From the NCBI GenBank assembly GCA_026075535.2, contig AP026541.1, forward strand, positions 10,912,001 to 10,976,000: DNA of 64,000 nucleotides, in the 5' to 3' direction. Below are positions 32,772-43,193 of the stretch, one piece after another. The notes below the pieces were generated by a model. It searched no databases. It was not told the origin of the DNA and saw only the letters and a program-made list of their open reading frames with translations. Both the position numbers and the translations under genes were made by a program. Origin of the DNA: Tricholoma matsutake (taxonomy: Eukaryota; Basidiomycota; Agaricomycetes; Agaricales; Tricholomataceae). The first letter of the stretch is position 1; the number at the start of each line of letters is the position of its first letter.

Positions 32772-33884
32772 ATGGACACATCAGAATGCTTCGACGCGCT
32801 TGAAAGCGATGTTTCTGGAATGCACGCGCAAATCAACTCGCTTAAATCTACGATTGAAAACTTCGTTAGGACCCTCCAGGATAACCCTACGACCAATAGT
32901 TCCCCCTTTACGACTCCAAGCGCACCCAACAACGACGTTTTGCCAAATGCGTCCACTAAGGAACGTGCCCAGATCAAACCGTCCCCCCTGCCAAATTTAA
33001 TGGTGCATGTGTGCAGGGACATGCATTCCTTAATTCCTGTGAGTTATACATTAGTCTCCAGTCACATCAATTCGTCGATGAGGCTGCAAAACTTTATTGG
33101 GCCTTCACATACATGAAATCTGAACGCGCCTATCTCTATGTGGACCATATCCTACGTCAAACTAAAGAGCTCAGTTCTCTACCTTTCTCCACTTGGGGTG
33201 ACTTTCAAGCTGAGTTCGTACACCACTTCTGCCCCCTCAATGAACACCACTGATCAGTGACACGACTTGAGTCATCCGCTTACCACCAGGGACATTGATC
33301 CGTGGATGACTATATCGATGAGTTCAAGGATTTGGTGGGCAGGGTATGGGAGTGGGTTACCAGTAGTGGTGAAGTTCTGACGGGGGCTCAACCGAGAAAT
33401 TCAGGACCAGATTGCACAGATGTTGGAAGGGCGCCCAGCGGATGATGATATCCTTGCTTGGTATGAAGCTGCTTCACTCTGTGACGAGAACCGACTCACA
33501 AATGCGGCGTTTAATGCTGCATTCCATGCTCCAACTACCACTCATACACCCTACACCTTCAATCGAAGCCTCCCCCGCCCTAACCCCATTCCTGCTCGTC
33601 AAACTCCCACACCAGCCGTCAATATCCCAGTACCAATGGATGTTGATGCAGCCCGCAGCCGTGCACGTAAGTTGGATCTCTGCTACCGTTGTGGGGAACC
33701 TGGACACAGGGCTGGAGCGTGTCCCCATCGTCAGGATATCCGCATGCTCACCCCCGAGGGACGAGACGAACTCCTGCAAGATTTGTTGGCACTTGTAGAT
33801 GTTGAGGAAGCAAAGGATCAAGTTGCAGAGGAGGTTAAGCTGGAAGTTGTAGAGGAGCAGGATTTTCCTATTCGCAGCGAGTGA
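32772..33884 (+). pseudogene. A3 Gag, broken
   Basis: Same order as the A1 Gag with four lesions: one base lost in a C-run near 32985, TGA at 33251 and near 33297, and a 5-base deletion near 33330 that returns the frame. The zinc knuckle CYRCGEPGHRAGACP is intact near 33680. Confidence 0.93.
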
Positions 33885-36800
33885 ATCATACGTCCTCACT
33901 GCCTGTCCATAACCGCTTTGAAGTCTTGTCAGTTGAATCCCTGGAGAATGAATCCATTTCTGTGACTGCTCCCCTCTCTGACCCTTCGAAGTTGGCTAAA
34001 GACGTACCTGCTCTCCCCATCTCTCCTTCTACTCCACGTCCCAAAATTAAATCATGGGAGCGTAAACTACCACGCAAGTATATTGTGGCATCCACTCCCT
34101 CTGCACATTCCTTAAACCTAGCCATCGAACTGCAGACGACTGACACTGGACAGATACTTGGTGTCTCTGCGCTCCTGGACTCTGGTGCGACTGGTCTCTT
34201 CATCGATTCCCATCTGGTACAACAACATCGCCTAAATACTTGCTCACTCTCATGTCCGATACCTGTATATAACGTGGATGGATCCCCAAATGAAGCTGGT
34301 GCCATCCGAGAGGTTGCAGACCTGGTTCTCCATTACAAAGATCATAGTGAGTGTGCCCTTTTTGCTGTCACTCAATTAGGAAAGCAAAAGGTGATTTTGG
34401 GATATCCATGGCTTCGAGACCATAACCCAGAGGTTGACTGGCATACTGGGAAGGTTACCATGAGCCGATGTCCATCCTGCTGTCAGACGTGTTTCACAGA
34501 AGCCAGGCAAGAATGTCGTGGACAGAAGGCGGCAATACAACATACTCAGAAGTGTCGTGCTGGACCCCTGCCTATACCTGAAGTGGAATTGGAAGGGGTT
34601 CCTGATCTAATGTCAGACTTGGATGATGATGATGAGGACCCAGAGGAAGTGGAGGAGGGTGATCGGATCTTCTACACTGCGATTCACTCATCGCATGAGG
34701 TGTGTGCCACATCGAACATATCCCAACGCCTCGCCGAGGCCTTCCACAAAAACAACGCTGCTAAATCCTCTACTAATTCCTTACTCCCTCATCTCCATGA
34801 GTTTGAAGATGTGTTCTCCAAGGAGTCATTCGACTCTCTTCCTGCGCACAAGCCATGGGATCACATGATCGAACTCACCCCCGGCACAACCCCTTCATCC
34901 TGCAAGGTCTATCCTCTCTCTCCGGAAGAACAACAGCAGCTTGACCAGTTCATCGATGAGCACCTGGCCTCTGGACATATTCGACCATCGAAGTCACCCA
35001 TGGCCTCTCCCTTTTTCTTTGTCAAGAAGAAGGATGGCTCACTTCGACCAGTTCAAGACTACAGAAGGCTCAACAACATCATGGTCAAAAATCGCTACCC
35101 ACTACCCCTCATCTCTGAACTCGTAAACCAGCTCCGTGGAGCCCGATACTTCACCAAGCTCAATGTCCGTTGGGGCTATAATAATGTGAGGATAAAGGAG
35201 GGAGATGAGTGGAAGGCAGCCTTTCGTACCAACCGTGGTCTTTTTGAACTGCTTGTCATGTTCTTTGGCCTTACTAATAGCCCTGCCACCTTTCAGACCA
35301 TGATGAATGACATCTTCCACAACCTCATCCTCAAAGGCATTGTCTGCATCTATCTCGATGACATCCTCATCTTCACTCGCATGGTTGAAGAGCACCATTG
35401 CATCACGCACCTCGTCCTAGAGCGACTTCAACGGTACAAACTCTACCTTCATCAGGACAAATGCGAGTTTGAAAGGACCAAGATTGAGTACCTCGGCCTG
35501 ATTATCTCGGAGGGTCAAGTGGAGATGGATCCTATCAAGGTAAACAGGGTCACAGCTTGGCCGATGCCCACGAACAAGAAGGAGGTGCAGTCTTTCCTGG
35601 GCTTCATCAATTTCTATCGGTGTTTTATCAAGGATTTCTCACATCATGCATGACCACTGTTTGACTTGACAGGAAAGGAGGTATGGAGGTGGGATAATGC
35701 ACAACAGGAGGCATTCGAAAAGCTTAAGGAGATGGTCACTTCCACTCCAATCCTTACCTTTGCTGACGATTCATGTCCTTTTTGTGTAGAAGCCGACAGT
35801 TCTGACTTTGCGATGGGCGCCATGTTGTCTCAGCAGTCTCCGGAGGACCAGAAGTGGCATCCTGTTGCATTCTACTCCAAAAGCCTTAGTGCTGTAGAGT
35901 GAAACTATGAGATCCATGACAAGGAGATGTTGGCGATAATGCATGCGCTTGAGGAGTGGCGACACTTCCTTGAGGGTTCCCAACACAAGGTGGAAATTTG
36001 GATGGATCACAAGAATCTCAAGTACTTCATGACGGCCAAGAAATTGAACCATCGTCAAGCATGTTGGTCCCTGTATCTATCTAGATTTGACTTCTCCTTG
36101 CACCACCGTCCGGGTCGCAGCATGGGGAAGACCAATGCCCTATCCCGATGTGCAGACCATGGGGATGGCAGCGGTGACAACCAAAACATTGTGCTGTTGC
36201 AGCCAGACCTGTTCACCATTCGGGCACTGGAAGGCATCGTACCCCAGGGCGAGGAGTGGGACATCCTACGTGACATTCGTCGCGCAAACCGTAGTGGTTT
36301 ACATGAGGATGTTGTCGCCCGAGCTGTTAAAGAACTGAGGAAGGGATCGACCCTTTCCTTACGTGCGGCAGAGTGGGCTGAAAAGGAGGACTTGTTGTAT
36401 TTCAGGGATCACATCTATGTTCCCAATGACCCAGACCTCCGCCGGCGCATCATATCCCAACACCGTGACTCACAGATTGCTGGCCACCCCAGACGCTGGA
36501 AGACCTTGGAGCTCACTTCACGGAACTACTGGTGGCCACAAATGTCACGGCTCATTGGTCAGTATTGTCGCACTTGTGACCTTTGCTTATGCACCAAGGT
36601 TCCTCGTCACAAGCCTATTGGTGAGCTACACCCTCTTCCTGTTCCAGAGAGTCGTTGGGATGTCATCAGCGTCGACTTTGTGGTGGAATTGCCAGAGTCA
36701 AACGGGTTTGATGCGGTGATGTGCACAGTTGACTCAGTGGGAAAATGCGCTCACTTCATTCCCACTCACACCACTGTCAGTGCCCTAGGTGCCGCTCGAC

Positions 36801-37783
36801 TCTACCTCCACCACGTGTGGAAATTACATGGACTTCCTGGTGCCTTCCTCTCGGATCGTGGCCCTCAGTTCATGGCAGAGTTCACTTGTGAGCTGTACCA
36901 ACTCCTGGGAATCAAACTCCTCGCTTCAACCGCTTATCACCCACAAACTGATGGCCAGACAGAGCGAGTCAACCAGGAACTGGAGCAGTACATCCGCCTC
37001 TTTGTCAATGAACGCCAGGACGATTGGGATGATCTCCTTCCTTTGGCCGAGTTCGGATACAACAACCATGTCCATGCTTCCACTCAACAGACCCCTTTCC
37101 TCTTAGACACTGGACGACATCCACGCATGGGATTTGAACCTCGCCAAACTCCCTCACACATTGAGACGGTGAATGAGTTCACAGAACGCATGAGGGATAG
37201 CTTGGAGGAGGCAAGGGCAGCCTTAGCAAAGGCGAAGGATGACATGGCGCAATTTTACAACCAATGCCACTCCCCAACCCCTCAGTACAAGGTTGGTGAT
37301 CAAGTTTATCTTGACTCCAGTGACGTCTCCACTACACGTGCATCCAAGAAACTCGCTCATCACTTCTTGGGACCTTTCCCCATTGTCAAGTGCATTGGAA
37401 CGCATGCCTATTGTCTATGCCTCCCAGCCTCCATGTCCAGACTCCATCCCAACTTCCATGTCATCAAATTGCTTCCAGCTCCCCCAGATCTGTTCCCAGG
37501 ACACCATTCACACCCACCACCACCACCTACAGTGATCGAGGGAGAACCCCAATATGAAGTCGAGTCAATCTTGGACAGCTGTTTGTGTTGAGGAAAACTC
37601 CAGTATTTGGTACATTGGAAGGGTTATGGGTATGAGGAGAACTCATGGGTTGAAGAGTCTGATGTAAATGCCCCTCGGTTAATCAAGGAATTCCACCGAC
37701 GGCACACTGCTGCACCGCGTCGCATTCAAGTCACGGACTTTGGTTGTATGCGATTTCGAATGCATCGGGGCGATGCATCTTAG
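33881..37783 (+). pseudogene. A3 Pol, three stop codons
   Basis: Colinear with A1 Pol over all 1,300 codons without indels. TGA stops occur at 35651 (codon 591), 35900 (codon 674) and 37589 (codon 1237). The protease DSGATG and RT YLDD are kept. The first RT catalytic motif reads TKLNVRW where A1 has TKLDVRW, so a catalytic Asp is lost there. Confidence 0.95.
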
Positions 37784-37794
37784 AGAGGGGGTGA

Positions 37795-38220
37795 TGTAAG
37801 GGGACTAGGGGGGTGCCCTGTGTGTTTTTCCTATTTTTTATGTTCGTCCTATATTTTTCCCCACCTCATTTCCTTCTATTCTTCATTTTCTATGATTTTT
37901 CTGGATTTTATTACTAATTTTCCCTTGCTATCATGTTTGTACATGTTGACACTTTTATATTTAGAGGCGGAGTACCCCTTCCGACACATACCCCTTGGTA
38001 TGATGTCATTCAGCGGCCTTGATCCGCCTATCTCTGCCTTTTTCTATTTTTAGGTTATATTTGATTTTTGTCATCTTCACATATACTGGGCATCAGCAAG
38101 GGGATCCTTAGAGTTTTCTCTTCAGATTTCCCTTTGCTAGGTGTGTCCCCAATGCCTGTATTATGTAGTATAATTTTAACTTCGGATTTCCCTTTGCTAG
38201 AGGCTTAGGTTGCCCTTATA
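37795..38220 (+). repeat. 3' LTR of A3
   Basis: 426 bp, preceded by the purine tract AGAGAGGGGGTGA. About seven transitions separate it from the 5' LTR. Confidence 0.93.
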
Positions 38221-38225
38221 GGTTG

Positions 38226-38438
38226 CAGCTGTCCTAATGACAAGCGCTGCCTCTCGATCACTGGCAGTCGCAATGTAAGGCGAGGCCTGGCATCGGCTTA
38301 TAAAAGAAAAGGTAGATTACGTATATACAAGTACTTCCAGCTCGTGCCAAAAGGATGAGTAATCAGATGTGGCGCAGTGAAACAATGACATATGTGCAAG
38401 TAAGAGAAGGTGCACTGATATGGGAAGTTGGGTTCTTC
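38226..38438 (-). other. Leader of gypsy B (outer part)
   Basis: Between the A3 target duplication and the gypsy B 5' LTR. It continues 31894-32179 on the other side of A3. No ORF or repeat is visible. Confidence 0.7.
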
Positions 38439-38840
38439 TGTTAGGGTGACACCCACTATCTGCTAGCTAAGACCATGCAGGTTCTCTCTACAAGAAGGGG
38501 GCGGGATCCGCACTCATGATAGGGGAACTGATGGTTTTGATGCGAGGGGTTATTAATAGATGAGTTGGTTGAGAAAGGCCTTTCACACTGAAAACATAGG
38601 TGGAATACCTAAGAGCACACAACTGGGGTCCCCTAGGCGTATATTTAGGGTTTATATACTATGTTACATATATTGTGCATTGTTGTTACTGATGCACTCG
38701 TACATGTGCGTACATATTGATGCGTGCGAAATAAAATTCTCACGCTATCAAAGTGTAGCATCATTTGGCATCATGTAGCGTAATTTGACATAATAAAATA
38801 AAAATGAAATTTTATTAGGTAATGGGGTGGTTTCCTAACA
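38439..38840 (-). repeat. 5' LTR of gypsy B
   Basis: 402 bp, TGTTAGGGTGACACCC ... GGTTTCCTAACA on the plus strand, partner of 20513-20915, followed by GTGGT. Confidence 0.92.
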
Positions 38841-38845
38841 GTGGT

Positions 38846-39950
38846 GGTGGTGGTGGTTATGAGACCGGGTACATGACATACCGTGATGAAAGTTTTGCAA
38901 CTCCCTGTTTTTGGGATCTGGCCATCCAGCTTCCTTCCGAGAGGATTCCACAACATCCTATCAAGAAACTGATATTATAAGCACTTAGCTGAGGTACTAG
39001 TCTACCAAATCCTCTAGTCTGATTAAAGAAAGGGGAAGCCAATGTGTTATAATCATCCATTTGCTCAAAAATTTGCAACTCCTGGTTTGTTCTTTTCCAA
39101 CAGTGAATTTCTGGTAAACATGGATTTGGGCCTCTGGTATGCACCAGGAATTATTTTAGCTTTTCTAAGCCACACAATTGGAATAGTAAAGTGTAAATCA
39201 ATCACACAACATCTGGAGATGCATGAAATCCTATGGGAATTGGGTATCCCAAGAGCCATTTTAAGGATAAATAGTTGGGATTAATTTCAAGAATGACAAA
39301 CAAGTATTAAATGAATTAACAAGGAAGTTAAAAAAATGCAAAATATAAAAATTGCAATAGGAGAATAAAGGCTGCATCAGAAGTCCTAGGACTTAGCAGA
39401 TTGTAGAGAGCCTTCAGTAGATTATTTGAAAGAAAGAAAGAGATAAGCAATGGATGTACTAGTATATGTGGTGGGACCTACTACCTAGATGCATAAAAAT
39501 TCCAGAATGAAAGAGCAAGTATGGGGATTGATCATGACAGGAAAGGAAGCATGGTGCAAGTTAATTAGAGTCCAAAAGAGATGATAGAAAATGAACCCAC
39601 AACAGAGGAGATAAGTCCAAAGATTTTGAAAATCAAAGTGGCTGTGCAAGTGAAAACATCGCGTCGCGTCGAGACACAAACATGTGTAGTAGCTCCAGAA
39701 ATCTTGAGTGAGAATGTCCAAAGGCATTCAAGAGTTATAGTATGATGTTGTAAGGGTAGTGCCCTAGAAAGACAGCAAAGAGGTGACACCCACTGGCAAG
39801 ACCCTGAGATCAAGGTAGAGTTGAGGTAGAGCAAAGCCCAAGAATGAATGAACCATGGTTAAAAAAAGCTGAGAAGACCCCGTTGCATCAAGATAAACAA
39901 GATCAGTAACTGGCTCTGGGATTGAAGGATTTTAGGGGCATCTAGTATGG
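38846..39950. other. Unassigned AT-rich sequence, continuation of 14096-14203
   Basis: Once LINE H and gypsy B are removed, this joins the sequence left of 14204. The minus strand has some protein-like stretches around 38860-39250 (for example NQTRGFGRLVPQLSAYNISF), but I cannot name a family. No repeat ends are evident. Confidence 0.4.
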
Positions 39951-40415
39951 AATATTGTACACTACAACTAGTAACGAGGCCAAATGCGGACTCGATACTG
40001 GCGTGGGAACTCGATACTGAGCATCGAGCCCCACAAACATCAATATCGAGCCGCTCCTTCCGGAATCTCGTTCCGTTCGCCGTGATCGACTGAACAACCC
40101 AGATCTCACTCCAATGGTACCTCGACCCCTTTCCTACGGGTACAGCTATGCCCATCCCCTTGGGCGAAGTTTGTGATGGGTAGGGCTCAAGTCTACGTCC
40201 CTTTTTCTTTTACAAGATGCTCGACATAGCTCCGATGACGCGAAGGAAAGGCGCTTTCCTATACATCTGCATTTCAGGACCGCCCTAGATTCTTTAAATG
40301 AAGAATTGCAATTTGAACGTCAACATCAACGTCACTCGCCAAGTCGCGAGACGGGAACTCAAATACAAGCGTAGGGTAGTCGGCTGCGTGCTATCGCAAA
40401 GGACGGGAGAGACAG

Positions 40416-40785
40416 ATGCATTTCGAGGGGGATCGGTTTTTGATTGCCGTTTTGTAAGTTTGCGGTTTGGTTGGGATGATTGCGTATTGAATCTGTGTTT
40501 AGCACGGACGGCGTGGGCGATGAGGTGCCCAAAGATCGGCAAACATGCAGTCGAGTTTGATACTAACGGAGAATTACTCGTCGCCGCCGTATGTTCTTTT
40601 CCTTGATTCTTACTTATTTCATTTCAACTTTAGAACACGGTCGATCTGCCAACATTTATCTATACCATCAACGCTCGACACATTCACCATTATCCCCTAG
40701 CTCTTCCTCCTCCCCATACCTGGTCCCACCGCTGCCGCACCACTCCGATACCACCACCAGCAGCGCAGGCGGGCTGCTCCTAGTC
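40416..40785 (+). CDS. Possible WD40-like host gene fragment, three exons
   Basis: Two good introns join three short coding pieces: 40454-40502 (GTAAGT ... GTTTAG, 49 nt) and 40589-40633 (GTATGT ... AACTTTAG, 45 nt). Spliced, ATG 40416 reads through phrases such as FLIAVSRTAWAM and AVEFDTNGELLVAA, which have the look of a beta-propeller blade, and ends in a Pro/His-rich segment with TAG at about 40783. The flanks are CpG-rich, unlike the transposons. The start may lie further upstream and the stop may be avoided by another intron. The WD40 suggestion rests on one blade-like segment. Confidence 0.4.
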
Positions 40786-40892
40786 AACGAAGAGAGGTTC
40801 TCCAATGCATTTACGAACATTTTCCAGCTTTACCTCTGAGCTCCTAACACCTATTCCTCCGCGGACAGGATGAACCTGTATTATCACACCAC

Positions 40893-41545
40893 ATGCATGC
40901 ACATTCGTCGTCCGTTGTTAGTCAAGGTAGAGATGAAACGATCGCCGACAACCTGAACGTGAGCACGAGTCCAGCGGAGCCACGGCAGGCGTCCTGCCCC
41001 AAGGGGTCGTACTACGAGGAACACCATCTCCACTCGGCAACTCTTCCACTGTCCCCTCACGTTCCCCTCCCTCCCCACGTTCCCACTGACACTCCCCCCA
41101 TCCTCCCTCCCTCGCACCACCGTTTTACCAGCGAGTGGTCCCGGTCACTCGGGCTAGACCTCCCTATGACACCACAAATGACCGTACAGCCGTCGTTCGA
41201 AAAAAATGGAGCCCTGCGACTTGCTTATCCTCACTTACCAAAAACCTCTGCCACCGTCTCCAGTTTCCTTCGCCGTTGCTTCACGGCGAGACCGACGGCG
41301 CAGGAGATCAATAACCATCCTTCCAACATCCTCCCCCCGGGTCGTAAAGCGGATACACCGACCCAGCACCCAACAAGCCCAAGGCGACTCGTAGTCAAAG
41401 TATCGCCGCACCCTGCGCGACTCCTCCACCCATCTCCCCTACAACACCGCCCTCCAACGGCGCGAGAAAAGCCACTGCTTCTTCCCCTGCGCCATGCTTC
41501 GAAGGCGGCCCCGAACTAGACGACGGCGACGACATGACCCCGTAA
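40893..41545 (+). pseudogene. Proline-rich coding-like sequence, frame changes
   Basis: Three frames look coding in turn: 40893-41215 (RFTSEWSRSLGLDLPMTPQM), 41206-41394 (LPPSPVSFAVASRRDRRRRR), then about 41350-41540 ending APCFEGGPELDDGDDMTP and TAA. The switches fall near an A7 run (41201) and near 41350. This fits a disordered host protein with homopolymer frameshifts, or small introns I could not place. No known domain. Confidence 0.35.
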
Positions 41546-42490
41546 ACGCCAACCCGCCGAGGATGCTCCCCCGACCTTGAGAGCAGCGTGCCCGAGCTCA
41601 GCCGGTGTTGTGGGCAGCCTGAGTCCCACCGCCGGGAGGGTGTGTGTGACGACGAGCCTAGGGCGTGTTGCGTGTGAGAGGGGATCCGCTGGCGGGGCGA
41701 ATGCGAGGAGGCGACGGGAGAGGGTGAATATGGGCCGGGGGGGAGGTACGAGATTGGTCAGTTCTCGTTCTCGGAGTACTAAATGCGTGATGGAGTGATG
41801 CTGGATTTCTTGCTTTGAATGAGAGTTATTTATGGTGAGTGAGAACCTGTAGTTGGATTTGCCGAAATAATTATTATTGGTAGTGGTCTTGAGATAAATA
41901 TATGTTATTGGTGAGCTTGATCATAATGATTGAAACTGGCTGCAAGTGCGTTTGAGATTGTCTTCAAATTAAAGGGCTCTTTTCCTCCAAGGTTCAAGAG
42001 GACCCCGGGCAATGGTAGGTGAGGCCTGGTAACAATCCGGACGAATTTTCCAGAAATTTTGGAAAAGGCCGGGAGCGAATCCGGACAAAATCGAAGAATT
42101 TTTTGAAATGGCCGGGTCCCTCTGTCTGGACGGAAATCATTTTTCAGCATATAGCTAGGGGTATACTGGTTTAGTGCCACCTGTAGAGATCTGAGTGCGT
42201 AAAGCTCTAGGGTTCAAGCGTCTCACTATATACTTTTTGCACCTGTTCATGTTTGGACGCGCACGTTATTTTAATTTTTGAAATTCTGCCATTGCGTGAT
42301 CCCACCTCTATTTGGTGTTCCAAAATTCTCTGAACATCTTCATCCTCAGTGAAACTCCCGTTCTTGCAGTTGTTGCACTTTACTCCAAAAAGGCAAAAAC
42401 GGCAAGCATAGCCTGAGCTCCGTCAGCGAGTCATCGAAGATTTCCGCGATATCTGGGTGTTCAAGTCTTTATGCTCGACAATTCCGCTCT
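41546..42490 (+). other. CpG-rich host segment, coding unclear
   Basis: A possible coding end GEGEYGPGGRYEIGQFSFSEY followed by TAA lies at about 41715-41780. At 42030-42120 an imperfect inverted repeat built on CCGGACGAATTTTCC and GGAAAAGGCCGGG suggests a small decayed element. The rest shows nothing I can support. Confidence 0.35.
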
Positions 42491-42834
42491 GTGCCGGCCG
42501 CCACTGCAATCTTTCAAACCCGTCAATTTCTAATGCTCCCGTCGATCAATTTTCTGATGCTCCTCGACTACAAGGAAACCTCTCAGCAACAGGACTCTAT
42601 TCTTGAGCTCTCTATACACGAGAGCTTAGGAAAAGGGGGTGTCGGACTATATGGGATGGAGATTCACGTGCTCGTGGGAGTTCGAGCAGGAGGTCGTTAC
42701 ATTATCGATCACGATCTATTCTCTCTTCCTGCCGGTCAACTTGTGACTTCCTATCCCGATTTCAGCATGGCAAGTGGCCCTAACGAGTTGAAGAATGCAT
42801 TTCTGATTGTGTCGCGGCACACCATAGTCAGAAA
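42491..42834 (+). CDS. Unrecognised host exon upstream of the intron-like array
   Basis: A frame that looks coding runs from before 42491 (no ATG at the left limit; internal ATGs at 42533 and 42557) through KETSQQQDSILELSIHESLG, GMEIHVLVGVRAGGRYIIDH and LPAGQLVTSYPDFSMASGPN to VSRHTIVRK. The open frame continues to 42889, but a donor GTATGG at 42835 and CAG at 42899 make a 65-nt intron likely, so I end the exon at 42834. I see no known domain. It probably belongs to the same gene as the downstream array and HET exon. Confidence 0.45.
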
Positions 42835-43193
42835 GTATGGATGTAAGAATTCTCATCCGTTCGCTGTGGAGTTTTCAGTTGACCGCTAGGATATCACAGG
42901 ATTACCCCAAGGCGTTTGTACGTGATCTCGTGGAGTAGCTGATGACTCCTTAGCTGATCATTGGGTTTACGTGGATTCTCAGGGAGTACGTGGTCTCAAG
43001 CATCTGAGGAGCATCTTGTTGATTGTGTCATAATGTTGCGACAACTGCTAGCAAGTTAGTATTCTGCCTGAAGTGGTTAACATCTTGCTAATGGTGGTGT
43101 GGTGTATGTGTTACTACAGGAATATGTAGGTGCCCTTCGGGTGTTGGAATAGTGACATGGTAATGGTGTCATGACATCAATAATTCCTAGTGG
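42835..43193 (+). other. Five divergent intron-like units at the head of the array
   Basis: Consecutive donor-to-acceptor segments of 65, 65, 66, 65 and 65 nt: 42835-42899 (GTATGG...ATCACAG), 42918-42982 (GTACGT...TTCTCAG), 42986-43051 (GTACGT...GCTAG), 43055-43119 (GTTAGT...CTACAG), 43126-43190 (GTAGGT...TTCCTAG). The spacers between them are 18, 3, 3, 6 and 3 bases, all multiples of three (the last, TGG, lies before 43194). The sequences differ from one another far more than the units that follow, as if they were the founders. Confidence 0.65.

Larger units (their letters stand above)
32180..38220 (+). mobile_element. Gypsy family A copy A3, complete but decayed
   Basis: 6,041 bp with 426-bp LTRs (32180-32605 and 37795-38220). 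The LTRs differ at about seven sites, all C/T or G/A transitions. Perfect GGTTG duplications flank it (32175-32179 and 38221-38225). It sits in the 5' leader of gypsy B. Most codon differences from A1 are Arg to Cys, His, Gln or stop, as expected from CpG transitions. Confidence 0.96.
20513..38840 (-). mobile_element. Gypsy element B, complete but interrupted by A1 and A3
   Basis: LTRs of 403 bp (20513-20915) and 402 bp (38439-38840) bound the element and differ at roughly 25 sites, so it is old. Identical GTGGT flanks it (20508-20512 and 38841-38845). Removing A1 and A3 with their target duplications leaves about 6.2 kb, normal for a gypsy element. Reading right to left: 5' LTR, leader, gag, protease, RT, RNase H, integrase, chromodomain-like end, polypurine tract (complement of TTACCCCCC, 20916-20924), 3' LTR. 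It inserted into a GTG-repeat right behind the LINE H tail. Confidence 0.93.
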
